Shown: positions 18,094 through 26,607, counted from the first letter of the stretch. The stretch: DNA of 64,000 bases from Spirochaeta isovalerica (GCF_014207565.1 NZ_JACHGJ010000002.1:434001-498000), one strand, 5' to 3'. Made by a program: numbers and translations. Notes: generated from the sequence alone by a model not told the origin.

Positions 18094-19185
18094 TTATTTG
18101 TAAAGCTTCCTGACCGATTTTCGCCTGATTAGCCTCGGTTCGATAACAGAGTTGGTGATTATTCCCAGTTCCGGGTTGGATATCTGTTCCAGCAGCAGCT
18201 TTGCCGCAAGATGTCCTATATAGGCGCCGGGGTGCTCAAAGGATGTGAGGGATATCTGTTCCATCTGTGCCATCTCCGAATTGTCGAATGAGATAACCGA
18301 CAGATCTTCGGGGACTCTAATCCCTTTTTCCGATGCCCGTCCGATTAGCTTCAGAGCTTCCTCGTCATTGGTGCAGATCACGGCAGTGGGCATTCGAGGC
18401 GTCTCAAAAAACCTTTCCGCCATTTCCCAGGCCGTGCTTTTCTCTCCCTGGCCGGTGAGGCCCACCTGGAGAATCTCTTCCGGAGAAACTCCCTGTTCCG
18501 AGAGAAATTCGAGAGCACCTTCCCTTCTTCTCATCTTTGTCAGGTAGTCTTTCTGATAGAATATGCCTATCTCCCGATGGCCCATTTCCCAAAGGTACTT
18601 TGCCGCTTCATATCCCGCTTTTCTGTCATCCATGGTAATGGAACTGAAGCGGGGGAGGGGATACTGATTGTCCATCAGGAAAATAGGGATGCCCTGCTCA
18701 TTTATGGAGAGAAGCAGATCCATATTGGATTTCCCCTTACCGGAAAACACCGGCTCGATAATAATGCCTTCGACTTTTTTATCCCGCAGGGTTTCAAGAA
18801 TCTCTCTTTCCCTTTCCAGATCGTATTCCGACTGATTGAGCATAAGCTGGTAGCCCTCTTTGTAGAGAACCTGACTGCAGCCTTTGATAATACGGGGGAA
18901 GATGTAGGAATCGGTAAAGAAGCAGACGAAGCCGATATTGCGGCTCCCTTCGCCGTTGACCGATTTGCTCCGGCAGAAAGTGCCGATCCCCTTCATGGTT
19001 TCGGTTATGCCCTCGCTGTTCAGGAGATCGATCGCCTGCCTGACCGCATTGCGGGACACTTGAAACTGCTGAGTCAATTCATTTTCCGACGGCAGTTTGT
19101 CTCCGGGATGGAGATTCCCCGCGGCTATTTCATCGCGAACCCATTGGGCGATCCTTTCATACTTCTTCATTTCTGGATGGTACAA
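18094..19185 (-). CDS. araR: AraR: GntR-type HTH with LacI-type ligand domain, arabinose repressor
   Basis: About 363 residues. A GntR winged helix fills the N-terminal 75 residues (KYERIAQWVRDEI, PSENELTQQFQVSRNAVRQAI), followed by a LacI/GalR ligand domain (about 85-355; IGFVCFFTDSYIF, CTNDEEALKLIG, SVISFDNSEMAQ). This pairing is the AraR hallmark, and the divergent partner is araA. Start choice: a GTG at 19206 extends the frame, but it lies at the predicted transcription start of a near-perfect promoter, so it cannot begin the protein. TTG 19185 has AGGA five bases upstream and is used here; ATG 19170 (MKKYER) is the homology-based alternative. The palindromic operator at 19180-19192 lies in the leader, so it is probably autorepressed. 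Confidence 0.88.
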   Translation of the reverse strand: MYHPEMKKYERIAQWVRDEIAAGNLHPGDKLPSENELTQQFQVSRNAVRQAIDLLNSEGITETMKGIGTFCRSKSVNGEGSRNIGFVCFFTDSYIFPRIIKGCSQVLYKEGYQLMLNQSEYDLEREREILETLRDKKVEGIIIEPVFSGKGKSNMDLLLSINEQGIPIFLMDNQYPLPRFSSITMDDRKAGYEAAKYLWEMGHREIGIFYQKDYLTKMRRREGALEFLSEQGVSPEEILQVGLTGQGEKSTAWEMAERFFETPRMPTAVICTNDEEALKLIGRASEKGIRVPEDLSVISFDNSEMAQMEQISLTSFEHPGAYIGHLAAKLLLEQISNPELGIITNSVIEPRLIRRKSVRKLYK

Positions 19186-19192
19186 CTTGTTC
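19180..19192. promoter_or_regulatory. AraR operator 1 (araR leader)
   Basis: GTACAACTTGTTC, a 13-bp near-palindrome with core ACAA-C-TTGT. It lies about 12 bases downstream of the predicted araR start and is an exact inverted copy of the site in front of araA. Binding by AraR is inferred from position and from similarity to known AraR sites. Confidence 0.75.
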
Positions 19193-19209
19193 CTTTTTTT
19201 ATTCACTTC

Positions 19210-19237
19210 ATTATATTTCTATCTCTTTTGCTGTCAA
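19210..19237 (-). promoter_or_regulatory. araR promoter
   Basis: On the minus strand: TTGACA (19237-19232), a 16-bp spacer and TATAAT (19215-19210). Both hexamers are perfect. The predicted start is near 19204. Confidence 0.8.
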
Positions 19238-19253
19238 TACAAAGAAATTGAAT

Positions 19254-19283
19254 TTGACTAATAGAATATGTTGTGCTTAAAAT
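19254..19283 (+). promoter_or_regulatory. araA-araD promoter
   Basis: TTGACT (19254-19259), an 18-bp spacer and TAAAAT (19278-19283). The predicted start near 19290 puts operator 2 immediately downstream. Confidence 0.65.
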
Positions 19284-19296
19284 AATAACATAAAAA

Positions 19297-19309
19297 GAAC
19301 AAGTTGTAC
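19297..19309. promoter_or_regulatory. AraR operator 2 (araA leader)
   Basis: GAACAAGTTGTAC, the exact reverse complement of operator 1. It lies between the predicted araA transcription start and the ATG at 19330, where a bound repressor would block transcription. Confidence 0.78.
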
Positions 19310-19329
19310 TAATATTTTGGAGATTATAA

Positions 19330-20817
19330 ATGAGAGAGAGAGAATATGAAGTCTGGTTTGTAACAGGAAGCCAGCATCTTTACGGTCCCGAAACACTGAA
19401 ACAAGTAGACCGCGATTCACAGAAAATTACCGAAAGCCTCAATAAAGACAGCAGAATTCCCTTTAAAGTGGTTTTCAAACCGGTCGTTACCGACCCGGAT
19501 ATGATTACCAGAGTCTGCCGCCAGGCCAATTCCGAAGAAAACTGTATGGGGCTGGTTCTGTGGATGCATACCTTTTCTCCTGCAAAAATGTGGATTAAAG
19601 GCTTGAGCGAACTGAATAAGCCCTTTGTTCATCTCCACACACAGTTCAACAGGGACATCCCCTACGATTCCATCGACATGGATTTTATGAACCTGAACCA
19701 GTCAGCTCATGGCGGACGGGAATTCGGTTTTATCGCCACCAGGCTGGGAATCGAGAGAACTGTTATCACAGGTCATTTCGAAGATGACAAAGTCATTGAT
19801 AAGCTGTCGCGCTGGATGAGAGTTGCGGCAGCCAATGAAGATGCCAAAAATATGAAAGTGGCCCGCTTCGGTGACAATATGCGCGAAGTGGCTGTGACCG
19901 AAGGGGATAAGGTTCAGGCCCAGATCAAGTTCGGCTACTCTGTCAGCGGATACGGAATCGGAGACCTGACATCTCTTCTCGATAATTTCAGCGATGCTGA
20001 AGTTATGAAACTGGTTCAGGAATATGAAGATTCCTATGTCATGGGTAAAGATCTGCTGGAAGGCGGTGCCTATCGCCAGTCTATCGTAGATGCGGCCCGT
20101 ATCGAGCTGGCTATGCGGTCTTTTCTCGAAGAAGGGGGCTTCTCCGCTTTTACAACAACTTTCGAAAACCTTTACGGGCTGAAACAGCTCCCCGGTCTGG
20201 CCTGTCAGAGACTGATGGCCGACGGATACGGATTCGGCGCGGAAGGGGACTGGAAAACAGCGGCGCTCCTTCATACTATGAAGGTCATGGGCAAAGGGCT
20301 CGCCGGCGGCACCTCGTTTATGGAGGATTATACATACAACTTCGAGCCGGGCAACACGAAAGTTCTCGGATCCCATATGCTTGAAGTCTGTCCTTCCATC
20401 GCGGCGGCCAAGCCTTCTCTTGAAGTCCATCCCCTGGGAATCGGCGGCAAGGATGATCCGGCGAGACTTGTTTTCAACGGAACCGAAGGACCGGCCATCA
20501 ATGTAACGATTGTACAGATGGGCAACCGTTTCAGAATGATCATCAATGAAGTGGACGCTCTGAAAACTGACGAGCAATTCCCTCATCTCCCCGATGCCCG
20601 TGTTCTCTGGAACCCGATGCCTGATCTGGAAACAGCTGCCACGGCATGGATTCTCGCAGGAGGGGCTCACCACACGGTTTACAGTCAGGCCGTAACGACG
20701 GAAATGATGGAAACCTATGCGGAAATGGCAGGCATTGAGTGTGTGGTAATCGATAAAGATACGAAACTGAGAGATTTCAAAAACACTCTCCGCTGGAACG
20801 GACTGGTTTATGCCTGA
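19330..20817 (+). CDS. araA: L-arabinose isomerase
   Basis: Cytoplasmic enzyme that converts L-arabinose to L-ribulose, the first step of arabinose use. It has 495 residues, normal for the family. Clear family signatures run the whole length: [12 protein letters not shown] at the N-terminus, [21 protein letters not shown] stretches, the metal-binding Glu in [13 protein letters not shown] and FMEDYTYN, the His in [11 protein letters not shown] and [16 protein letters not shown] precedes the ATG. It overlaps araD by 8 bases, so the two form one operon, probably controlled by AraR through the site just upstream. Confidence 0.98.
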   Translation: MREREYEVWFVTGSQHLYGPETLKQVDRDSQKITESLNKDSRIPFKVVFKPVVTDPDMITRVCRQANSEENCMGLVLWMHTFSPAKMWIKGLSELNKPFVHLHTQFNRDIPYDSIDMDFMNLNQSAHGGREFGFIATRLGIERTVITGHFEDDKVIDKLSRWMRVAAANEDAKNMKVARFGDNMREVAVTEGDKVQAQIKFGYSVSGYGIGDLTSLLDNFSDAEVMKLVQEYEDSYVMGKDLLEGGAYRQSIVDAARIELAMRSFLEEGGFSAFTTTFENLYGLKQLPGLACQRLMADGYGFGAEGDWKTAALLHTMKVMGKGLAGGTSFMEDYTYNFEPGNTKVLGSHMLEVCPSIAAAKPSLEVHPLGIGGKDDPARLVFNGTEGPAINVTIVQMGNRFRMIINEVDALKTDEQFPHLPDARVLWNPMPDLETAATAWILAGGAHHTVYSQAVTTEMMETYAEMAGIECVVIDKDTKLRDFKNTLRWNGLVYA

Positions 20818-21523
20818 TAAATCGCCTTACTCCGAACTGAAAGAACGGGTTCTCGAAGCCAACCTCAAGCTGGTGAAAGAAGGTCTGGTTGTCCTGACCT
20901 GGGGCAATGCCAGCGAGGTCGACCGGGAGAGAGGGGTGTATGCCATCAAGCCGAGCGGTGTGTCCTACGAGACCATGAAATCCGATGATATTGTCATCGT
21001 CTCCCTGGAAACGGGAGAGGTCGTTGAAGGATCTTTGCGGCCCTCATCGGACTCGCCCACCCATCATGTGCTGTACAAGGCGTTTCCCTCTCTGGGAGGG
21101 ATTGTCCACACCCACTCGGAGAAGGCCGTTTCATGGGCCCAGGCCAACAGGGAGATCCCCTGTATGGGTACGACTCATGCCGATACTTTCTATGGTTCGG
21201 TTCCCCTGACCAGAAGGCTGACCGAGAAAGAGATCAATGATGCCTACGAGGTTAACAGCGGTAAGGTCATTGTCGAGCATTTTACGGAGAAGAAGCTCAA
21301 TCCCGAGCATGTTCCGGGAGTTCTGCTGCCTTTCCACGGGCCCTTTACCTGGGGCAAAAATGGCATGGATGCTGTCAAAAATTCGATAATTCTGGAAGAA
21401 GTCGCCAAAATGGCCATGAACACTCTCCTTATCGCCGGAAAGAGCATGGAGGCACCGGATTATCTGAAAGATAAGCACTTTCTGAGAAAACACGGGCCCG
21501 GAGCCTATTACGGACAGAAGTAA
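20810..21523 (+). CDS. araD: L-ribulose-5-phosphate 4-epimerase
   Basis: Converts L-ribulose 5-phosphate to D-xylulose 5-phosphate, which enters the pentose phosphate pathway. 237 residues, a class II aldolase/adducin fold of family-typical length. Substrate and metal-binding motifs are present: [18 protein letters not shown], zinc-binding [20 protein letters not shown] and [10 protein letters not shown]. It is the second gene of the araA operon and is followed by a terminator. No classical araB ribulokinase adjoins; the FGGY kinase at 42545-44137 is the likely supplier of its substrate. Confidence 0.97.
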   Translation: MPDKSPYSELKERVLEANLKLVKEGLVVLTWGNASEVDRERGVYAIKPSGVSYETMKSDDIVIVSLETGEVVEGSLRPSSDSPTHHVLYKAFPSLGGIVHTHSEKAVSWAQANREIPCMGTTHADTFYGSVPLTRRLTEKEINDAYEVNSGKVIVEHFTEKKLNPEHVPGVLLPFHGPFTWGKNGMDAVKNSIILEEVAKMAMNTLLIAGKSMEAPDYLKDKHFLRKHGPGAYYGQK

Positions 21524-21530
21524 AAATTAT

Positions 21531-21554
21531 CCCGCCTTGACCGGCGGGTTTTTT
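21531..21554. terminator. Intrinsic terminator after araD
   Basis: Stem CCCGCC/GGCGGG (21531-21536, 21543-21548) followed by six T. It sits between converging genes; the T run touches the stop codon of the minus-strand regulator. Confidence 0.85.
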
Positions 21555-22224
21555 ATTCGACGACCCCGCCGTGGAAGCGGCACTCGTACACTTTGGCTGT
21601 TTGAAAGAAGATTTCCTCTTCCCCTTCGAACCAGTCGAAATCACCATTCACCTTGCAGTGATAGGAGAAGGAATCTTTTCTGTGGAGCGGTGGGCCGCGG
21701 AAGGGGAGTTCCGGCGGAACAGCTAGAAGGCTCTCTTTGAGAAAGTCACCGGAGAAGTTTTCCCCCAGAACCCGCCCCGCATAGTTCATGGACCAGAAGG
21801 GGGCATCGCGGACAAAAAGGACTTCGCCTCCGGCAAAACGGTTGCCGCCGAAATAGGAGTCGAGATAACTGAGTTGCCCCTGTCTGTAATACAGATCATG
21901 TGATCCGGGACGTGATGATTCCACTTCGTTTCCATGGGCGGCATAGGTGTTGCGTTTGGCTTCACAGAGGAAGCTGATCAGTTCGGACCGTTCGTTTTTT
22001 TCCCCTGTCCCGCTTTTAACATACTCGTTCGGACCTTTCAGCAGATAATCTACCGAAACCCCGAAAATCAGGCTCAGATCAATCAGCCTGTCTATTTCAG
22101 GAAGAGAGCTGCCGTTTTCCCATTTTGTTATGGATTGCCTTGAAATTTCCAGTCTTTCACCGAGTTCTTCCTGTGTCAGACCGGCTTCCTTTCTCAAATG
22201 CTGTATTCTCTGTGCAAGTTCCAT
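21553..22224 (-). CDS. XRE-family regulator with DUF5680-like domain
   Basis: About 223 residues from ATG 22224, which has GGAGG seven bases upstream; an in-frame TTG farther upstream contains the ribosome site and is rejected. A Cro/CI-type helix-turn-helix fills residues about 5-62 (LRKEAGLTQEELGERLEISRQ split over two helices, then VSVDYLL). The C-terminal 140 residues resemble DUF5680 (SYLDSYFGG, GEVLFV, PFWSMNYAGRV, ECRFHGG), a small beta fold often found behind this type of HTH; its ligand is unknown. It stands alone, convergent with araD. The regulated genes are not known. Confidence 0.82.
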   Translation of the reverse strand: MELAQRIQHLRKEAGLTQEELGERLEISRQSITKWENGSSLPEIDRLIDLSLIFGVSVDYLLKGPNEYVKSGTGEKNERSELISFLCEAKRNTYAAHGNEVESSRPGSHDLYYRQGQLSYLDSYFGGNRFAGGEVLFVRDAPFWSMNYAGRVLGENFSGDFLKESLLAVPPELPFRGPPLHRKDSFSYHCKVNGDFDWFEGEEEIFFQTAKVYECRFHGGVVE

Positions 22225-22323
22225 TATCAACCTCCGTCTCAATTATACCGGTTCTGCTATTTCGCACAATAAACAGCCGGTTTCAATTGAGATACCGGAG
22301 GTTGCGGAACTTTCCTGCAGGAT

Positions 22324-23076
22324 TCATCCTCTGCTCAAGCTATCGACCAATTTCCCTGTCAGTATTTTTACTGGACCCAGTTTGACCGGGTAATAGAACG
22401 GCGAGTCAAACCAGCCTTTAGCTCTGTAGTAGCGGTAATCGCCGAACGTCTCATCCTGCATAGTCTTTATCTTTGTCCGCGATAGGCGGAACATCGCCAG
22501 CTCAAAGAGATTCGGCGTCTTTAAACTGTTCTGCTTCAACCTTTTGTAAAATCTGGATGCATGCCTGGTCAGTACCCTGGAATTGCGGGCTTTTCCTTTG
22601 TCCGTCATAGGCTCCAGAGTCGTTATGCATGAACCCCTAACAACATTGAATCCCATAGGAGATCCGATGAAATCGAGGTATTTTACGATTTTACCTCCGC
22701 CGAATATTCCCTGCGGAACAATGCTGGTAAATGCCTTACCGAAAAACTCCGGTCTGTGACAGATAAAGGCCAATCTGTCCAGAAAGACTTTCATCATTCC
22801 CGAAACCTGAAAGGTATAATTGGGGCTGATAAAAATCACTCCGTCGGATTCTCTCATTTTATTGATGAGTATGTCCCTGTCATCTTTCAGCGGACAGAGT
22901 TCTTCTCCCTTATCTGTGCAGAGCTTGCATCCTCTGCAGATTTTCAGATTATAGTCGTTCAGATTCAAAATCTCATAATCGATTTTTTCCCTGTCGTTTA
23001 TATATTTCAGAAATTCTTCCGCCGCTCCAAAGGAATGAGCTTTCCTCGCGCTTCCCACGAAGGCTGTAATTTTCAT
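22324..23076 (-). CDS. NAD(P)H-dependent FMN reductase-like flavoprotein with Cys cluster
   Basis: 250 residues of the flavodoxin-like reductase family. The N-terminus binds FMN (FVGSARKAHS), and a Cys-rich loop (CRGCKLCTDKGEELCPLKDD, about 48-68) resembles that of iron-sulfur flavoproteins. SPNYTFQVSGMMKVFLDR is the usual second FMN/dimer motif. The C-terminal part (about 180-250) is a basic helical tail. It is probably a cytoplasmic redox enzyme for quinones, nitro compounds or FeS-coupled electron transfer; the substrate cannot be told. Third gene of a TetR-flavodoxin-flavoprotein operon with gaps of 5 and 11 bases. Confidence 0.82.
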   Translation of the reverse strand: MKITAFVGSARKAHSFGAAEEFLKYINDREKIDYEILNLNDYNLKICRGCKLCTDKGEELCPLKDDRDILINKMRESDGVIFISPNYTFQVSGMMKVFLDRLAFICHRPEFFGKAFTSIVPQGIFGGGKIVKYLDFIGSPMGFNVVRGSCITTLEPMTDKGKARNSRVLTRHASRFYKRLKQNSLKTPNLFELAMFRLSRTKIKTMQDETFGDYRYYRAKGWFDSPFYYPVKLGPVKILTGKLVDSLSRG

Positions 23077-23087
23077 ATAGATATCCT

Positions 23088-23588
23088 TTACGCGAGATAT
23101 TCCAGCAGATCCTTCAAGCCGCTGCGGTCCATGTTATCTTTATCCCTGACCATTTCCTCTTTTTCGGCAGGATCCTTCACCATCTTCTGTCCCAGCCGCA
23201 TCAGGAACTTGTGCATACCGGAAAGTTCGGAGAATATCATGCGGCCGTTCTGGGGGAAGTACTTCAGTTCCTTTCTCAGTTCCGGTGAAAACCCGGCCTC
23301 GAATCCCTTCTGAAGCACCGGGTCTTTGGCATCGGCTCCGGAAGTCGTGAAGAGTGCCAGCTTTTTGCCCGAGAGAAGATCCTTCCTTTTTTCAATCCAT
23401 TTGGCCAGCAAAGGTTTTCCCGCGATATTGGGGCAGCCGAAAACAACAGCATCGCTGTCTGTGATATCTGATTTTTTAACGTCTTTCACGTTTATCGCTT
23501 TGAAACCGGTAGTTTCCCCGATCCAACGGGCGTACTGTTCAGTCGAACCGTAATTTGATTTGTAGATAATAATTCCTTTCATTTTCAC
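23088..23588 (-). CDS. Flavodoxin-domain protein
   Basis: 166 residues with the FMN phosphate loop YKSNYGSTEQYA at residues about 9-20 and the VFGCPNIAGKP and LFTTSGAD loops that wrap the flavin ring. Length and motifs fit the flavodoxin/HemG-like group rather than a long-chain flavodoxin. It probably shuttles electrons or reduces quinones, working with the adjacent FMN reductase-like protein. The TetR gene 5 bases upstream probably represses the whole unit in response to a redox-active or toxic small molecule. Confidence 0.85.
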   Translation of the reverse strand: MKMKGIIIYKSNYGSTEQYARWIGETTGFKAINVKDVKKSDITDSDAVVFGCPNIAGKPLLAKWIEKRKDLLSGKKLALFTTSGADAKDPVLQKGFEAGFSPELRKELKYFPQNGRMIFSELSGMHKFLMRLGQKMVKDPAEKEEMVRDKDNMDRSGLKDLLEYLA

Positions 23589-23593
23589 ATTCC

Positions 23594-24208
23594 TTATTTT
23601 TTCAGTCTCTCAATGAAAAGAGACACCTGTTCAAGCGTCCTTTTATTTATTTCATCCTGACTGACGCCTTCCATCATCATCAGGTTGTGTTCAATGCCCA
23701 TTCCTTCAAGAAAGTAGACGTACTGCTCCGCCGTTTTCTCAATGTCGCAGTCTTTGATCATCTTTTTATCCCGCATGACCGACAAAATGGTTGCGGTCAG
23801 ATTTTTCTGTACGGGTCTTAATATATGGAGATAAAAGGACCGGCATTTGTCGATGAGATACATTTCGTTAATCAGGATTCTCGAAATTTCTCTGTTGAGG
23901 GGAGGAAGTCTGGTCAGAAAAAGAGACGCTCCGGCCAGCCAGAACTGAACGGGGTCGCTGATGCTGTGCAAGGGTCCTTTCAGCTCGTCCAGTGCATCGC
24001 CCGCCCCGCTGAAACCGCTCATCTGATAGTCAAGAATGGCATCGAGAATGGCCTCCTTTCCTTTGAAATGATTGTAGACCGAGCTCTCTTTGATACCGGC
24101 CGCGGCGGCCAGTTCACGCATCGATGTGCCATGGTATCCTTTCGCGGCGAATAGATTGACCGCTTCTCTGAAAATTCTCTCTTTAGTCGTTTCCTTTTTC
24201 TCTTTCAT
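23594..24208 (-). CDS. TetR-family transcriptional regulator
   Basis: 204 residues. The N-terminal TetR helix-turn-helix is clear (ERIFREAVNLFAAKGYHGTS, IKESSVYNHFKGKEAILD). The helical ligand domain is of the AcrR-like kind. It is the first gene of the flavodoxin operon, and CTAACG palindromes directly upstream are likely operators, giving negative autoregulation. The effector is unknown. Confidence 0.92.
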   Translation of the reverse strand: MKEKKETTKERIFREAVNLFAAKGYHGTSMRELAAAAGIKESSVYNHFKGKEAILDAILDYQMSGFSGAGDALDELKGPLHSISDPVQFWLAGASLFLTRLPPLNREISRILINEMYLIDKCRSFYLHILRPVQKNLTATILSVMRDKKMIKDCDIEKTAEQYVYFLEGMGIEHNLMMMEGVSQDEINKRTLEQVSLFIERLKK

Positions 24209-24220
24209 AAAAACCTCTAG

Positions 24221-24259
24221 CTAACGTTCGTTAGATAATTTAGCTAACGAGTGTTCGTT
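24221..24259. promoter_or_regulatory. Twin palindromes upstream of the TetR-flavodoxin operon
   Basis: CTAACGTTCGTTAG (24221-24234) is a palindrome around a 2-base centre. A second related palindrome, AACGAGTGTTCGTT (24246-24259), follows 11 bases on. Both share the TAACG/CGTTA half-site and lie just upstream of the TetR start codon at 24208, the usual place for an autoregulatory operator. Confidence 0.7.
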
Positions 24260-24285
24260 CTGTCAAGAGGTCCCAAAAAGATTAA

Positions 24286-25485
24286 TCAAATATTATTGAG
24301 CCCGCTGTCTTTTCCCTTATCGGAAGAACCGATTCTTTCAGCTGTTACGATTACCAGAGGAACGATCAATATGGCTGCTGAAACGACGCCGGGCGCCCAG
24401 AGACCGATTCTGGAAAGGAGATACCCTCCCATTATGGGTGCCACGACTCTTGTAAAACTCTCCAGGGAAGTGGAAACACCCAGAACCATACCCTGATTGT
24501 CTCCCTTAACCGATTTGGAAAGAAGGCTTTTTTGGAGAACGCTCTGCAGGGCGGCGGCAAAGGAGAGGGGGATTATGATCAACATCAGTTCAATCGTTGT
24601 GCTGACGAAAGCCCAGCCTGCAAGAGAAAGTATGAGCAGCAGGTTCGAGATGTTCAGCAGAGTTATTTCTTTAAATCGGGAAGTCAGTTTGCCGATCAGC
24701 CCCCCCTGCATAGCCGCGATCAGGACTCCCATATAGGCGAGAATAAGCCCTCTGGCTTTGGGGGACAACCCTATCGCCAGCATCCCGTGGCTGCTGAACA
24801 TGGTTTCGAACATATTGAAGGCCATGGTGTAGAAGAGAATGATGGTGAGAAATTTCCGGCTTGCGTCATGGGAGAACACCTGGCGGAAAGCCTTGATGTC
24901 GATGATTTTGAATTTACGCGATCTGTTTCTCTTCTCCGCGGGATGGGACTCAGGCAGTACGACGGATATGATAATCAGGTTGACGGCGGCGATTCCAGCG
25001 GCGACAAAGGCCGGTGCATGGATGCTGATGCTCATGAGCAGTCCGCCGAAAAGGGGCCCGAGAATAAACCCGAGGCCGAAGGCCATGCCTATGAGTCCGA
25101 ATCCTTTTGACCTGTCCTCTTCATCGGTTGAATCGGCGATATAGGATTGGGCCACGGTAATATTTCCACCGGTAATCCCGTCGAGAAACCGGCTGGCTAT
25201 AACGAGAACCATCGATTGAGCGGCTCCCAGAAGCAGGAGAGACAGGAACGTGCCGCCGATGCTCAGCAGGAGCAGGGGCTTTCTGCCATAGCGGTCCGAC
25301 AAAGCGCCGACCAGAGGGGCGGCGACGAACTGTCCTAGGGCATAGACGCCGAGAACGATTCCCAGCATATCCTGGGAGGATCCAAAGAATTTAATAATAT
25401 CGGGCATGATGGGAATAATGAAACCGAAGCCGATCATATCCATAAATACAACTGAGAACAGTATTGAAATCTGTCTTTTTTTCAT
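24286..25485 (-). CDS. MFS drug-efflux transporter, TetA/Bmr-like
   Basis: 399 residues with 12 predicted membrane helices. The MFS motif A is present in loop 2-3 (GALSDRYGRKPLL) and the antiporter motif C in helix 5 (GLGFILGPLFGG), which points to a proton-driven drug exporter of the DHA1 type. It overlaps the upstream TetR gene by 4 bases (ATGA), so its control by that regulator is likely. The substrate is unknown. Confidence 0.9.
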   Translation of the reverse strand: MKKRQISILFSVVFMDMIGFGFIIPIMPDIIKFFGSSQDMLGIVLGVYALGQFVAAPLVGALSDRYGRKPLLLLSIGGTFLSLLLLGAAQSMVLVIASRFLDGITGGNITVAQSYIADSTDEEDRSKGFGLIGMAFGLGFILGPLFGGLLMSISIHAPAFVAAGIAAVNLIIISVVLPESHPAEKRNRSRKFKIIDIKAFRQVFSHDASRKFLTIILFYTMAFNMFETMFSSHGMLAIGLSPKARGLILAYMGVLIAAMQGGLIGKLTSRFKEITLLNISNLLLILSLAGWAFVSTTIELMLIIIPLSFAAALQSVLQKSLLSKSVKGDNQGMVLGVSTSLESFTRVVAPIMGGYLLSRIGLWAPGVVSAAILIVPLVIVTAERIGSSDKGKDSGLNNI

Positions 25486-26021
25486 AGGGTTAAAACTCCT
25501 TCCATGATTTTGTGAAAGAGAGAGTAGGTCAGCTTCCCGGCCTTCTGAAGTTCCAATAGAACGGAAAGATATGTGGCTGAAATCAACTTCAGGCTCATTT
25601 CCATCCCCAATGGAAAATGTTCAGCATCGGCCAGGATCATGGCCTTGTTGAATTCTTCCATAAAAGCTTTGTGGGAAGCAGTCACTTCCTCATTGCCGTA
25701 CAGGGTCTGGCAGGATACGAGTTCCAGAGTCTTCTGATGATTTATATAGAGTTTGAACAGAGAATCGGTTACAGAGGAAAAATCTCCTTTGCCGCTACTG
25801 TTTTTTTCTTTCAGATCTTCGGTTATTTCCTTCAGGGCGGGGAGAACCATCTCCTTGAGCAGTTCCTCTTTTGATGAAAAGTGGTTGTAGAGGGTCGCTC
25901 TGGTCACTTCCGCGGCCCTGGCAATCTCATCGATGGCAATGGTATCGATATTATTCCGTGTGAGGATTTCTTCCGCTATCTTCAGGATTTTTTCTTTGTT
26001 TCTCTGTTTATCCGCTCTCAT
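25482..26021 (-). CDS. TetR-family regulator of the MFS exporter
   Basis: 179 residues with a TetR helix-turn-helix (KILKIAEEILTRNNIDT, VTRATLYNHFSSKEELL). The remaining helices form a small ligand domain. Translation is coupled to the MFS gene. A large palindrome at 26037-26072 just upstream is the likely operator, giving ligand-controlled expression of regulator and pump together. Confidence 0.92.
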   Translation of the reverse strand: MRADKQRNKEKILKIAEEILTRNNIDTIAIDEIARAAEVTRATLYNHFSSKEELLKEMVLPALKEITEDLKEKNSSGKGDFSSVTDSLFKLYINHQKTLELVSCQTLYGNEEVTASHKAFMEEFNKAMILADAEHFPLGMEMSLKLISATYLSVLLELQKAGKLTYSLFHKIMEGVLTL

Positions 26022-26036
26022 GAATCTCTCTTAAAT

Positions 26037-26072
26037 TATACATTGTTGTCTAAAGTTAGACATCTGTGTATA
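26037..26072. promoter_or_regulatory. Nested palindromic operator upstream of TetR-MFS
   Basis: The core TGTCTAAAGTTAGACA (26047-26062) is a perfect 7-bp inverted repeat around AG. The outer arms TATACA (26037-26042) and TGTATA (26067-26072) share exactly the same centre, making a 36-bp nested palindrome. Position 16 bases upstream of the start codon fits an autoregulatory TetR site. Confidence 0.78.
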
Positions 26073-26147
26073 AAATAGAGAGATATGCTGAATTCGTCAA
26101 GTTCGAGATGTTATTTTCTGATGTATTTTGTCCGCTGAAATCTAAAC

Positions 26148-26164
26148 AGCCTTCTCTGAAGGCT
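26148..26164. other. Small hairpin in the 26022-26246 spacer
   Basis: AGCCTTC/GAAGGCT 7-bp stem with a 3-base loop and no clear T run. I see no gene in the spacer between the TetR operator and the ATPase remnant. Confidence 0.3.
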
Positions 26165-26246
26165 TTGATCCGGATAGTTTCAAAGAGCTCGGTATAAATC
26201 AAAACACTTCTCCAACTCGCTTTTCTTCATCGGAAAAGTTAATCTC

Positions 26247-26524
26247 TGATCACCCCGATTCATCAGTAGCCAGCCGGAGGATCTTCTCTTTTGACGCTTC
26301 CTCCCGGCTCATTTCCCCTTTGATCTTTCCTCCCGCCAGAACGAGTATGCGGTCGCACATTCCCAGAATTTCCTCAATCTCCGAACTGATCAGCAGTATG
26401 GCACCGCCTTTCTCCACAATATCGTTCATGGTGTTGTAGATATCCACTTTGGAAGCCGCGTCTATACCCCTCGTAGGCTCGTCCATAATGTAGATCGGGC
26501 TTCTCTGCATAAGCCATAGGCCGA
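26247..26524 (-). pseudogene. Remnant: 3' end of an RbsA-type ABC ATPase gene
   Basis: This 278-bp stretch repeats 32682-32959, the 3' end of the ATPase gene at 32685-34187, with about 15 mismatches. The last 86 codons encode exactly the same residues (from MQRSPIY to ATDESG), so all differences there are silent. Upstream of them the matching frame runs only a few codons (R to L and I to V changes) before an in-frame TAA at about 26532, where similarity stops. It holds only Walker B ([12 protein letters not shown]) and the tail of the second nucleotide-binding domain, so it cannot act as an ATPase. The ATG at 26510 is an internal Met, not a real start. Confidence 0.85.
26247..26524. repeat. 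Direct repeat copy A (278 bp)
   Basis: Same orientation as copy B at 32682-32959, about 95% identical by hand alignment. Five of the 15 mismatches fall in the first ~217 bp and ten in the last ~61 bp. Confidence 0.9.
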
Positions 26525-26537
26525 CGGAAGATTAAAG

Positions 26538-26569
26538 TCCTCTCCTGTCTCAATTGACACAGGAGAGGA
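26538..26569 (-). terminator. Terminator-like hairpin after the glycosidase gene
   Basis: An 11-bp perfect stem (26538-26548 with 26559-26569), extended inside by TCAA/TTGA after one G-G mismatch. Read on the minus strand it is followed by ACTTTAAT, a poor T run. It separates the sugar operon from the ATPase remnant. Confidence 0.6.
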
Positions 26570-26607
26570 ATATGATGGTGAGGAAGGGGAAAATCAGGAA
26601 GAGATTT

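Noticed and set aside
19702-20673. 323-codon open frame opposite araA
   Set aside because: Antisense to a strongly conserved enzyme gene with no features of its own.
26250-26510. Stand-alone 86-residue gene
   Set aside because: It is only the duplicated tail of an ATPase, beginning at an internal Met with no ribosome site. It is treated as a pseudogene fragment.
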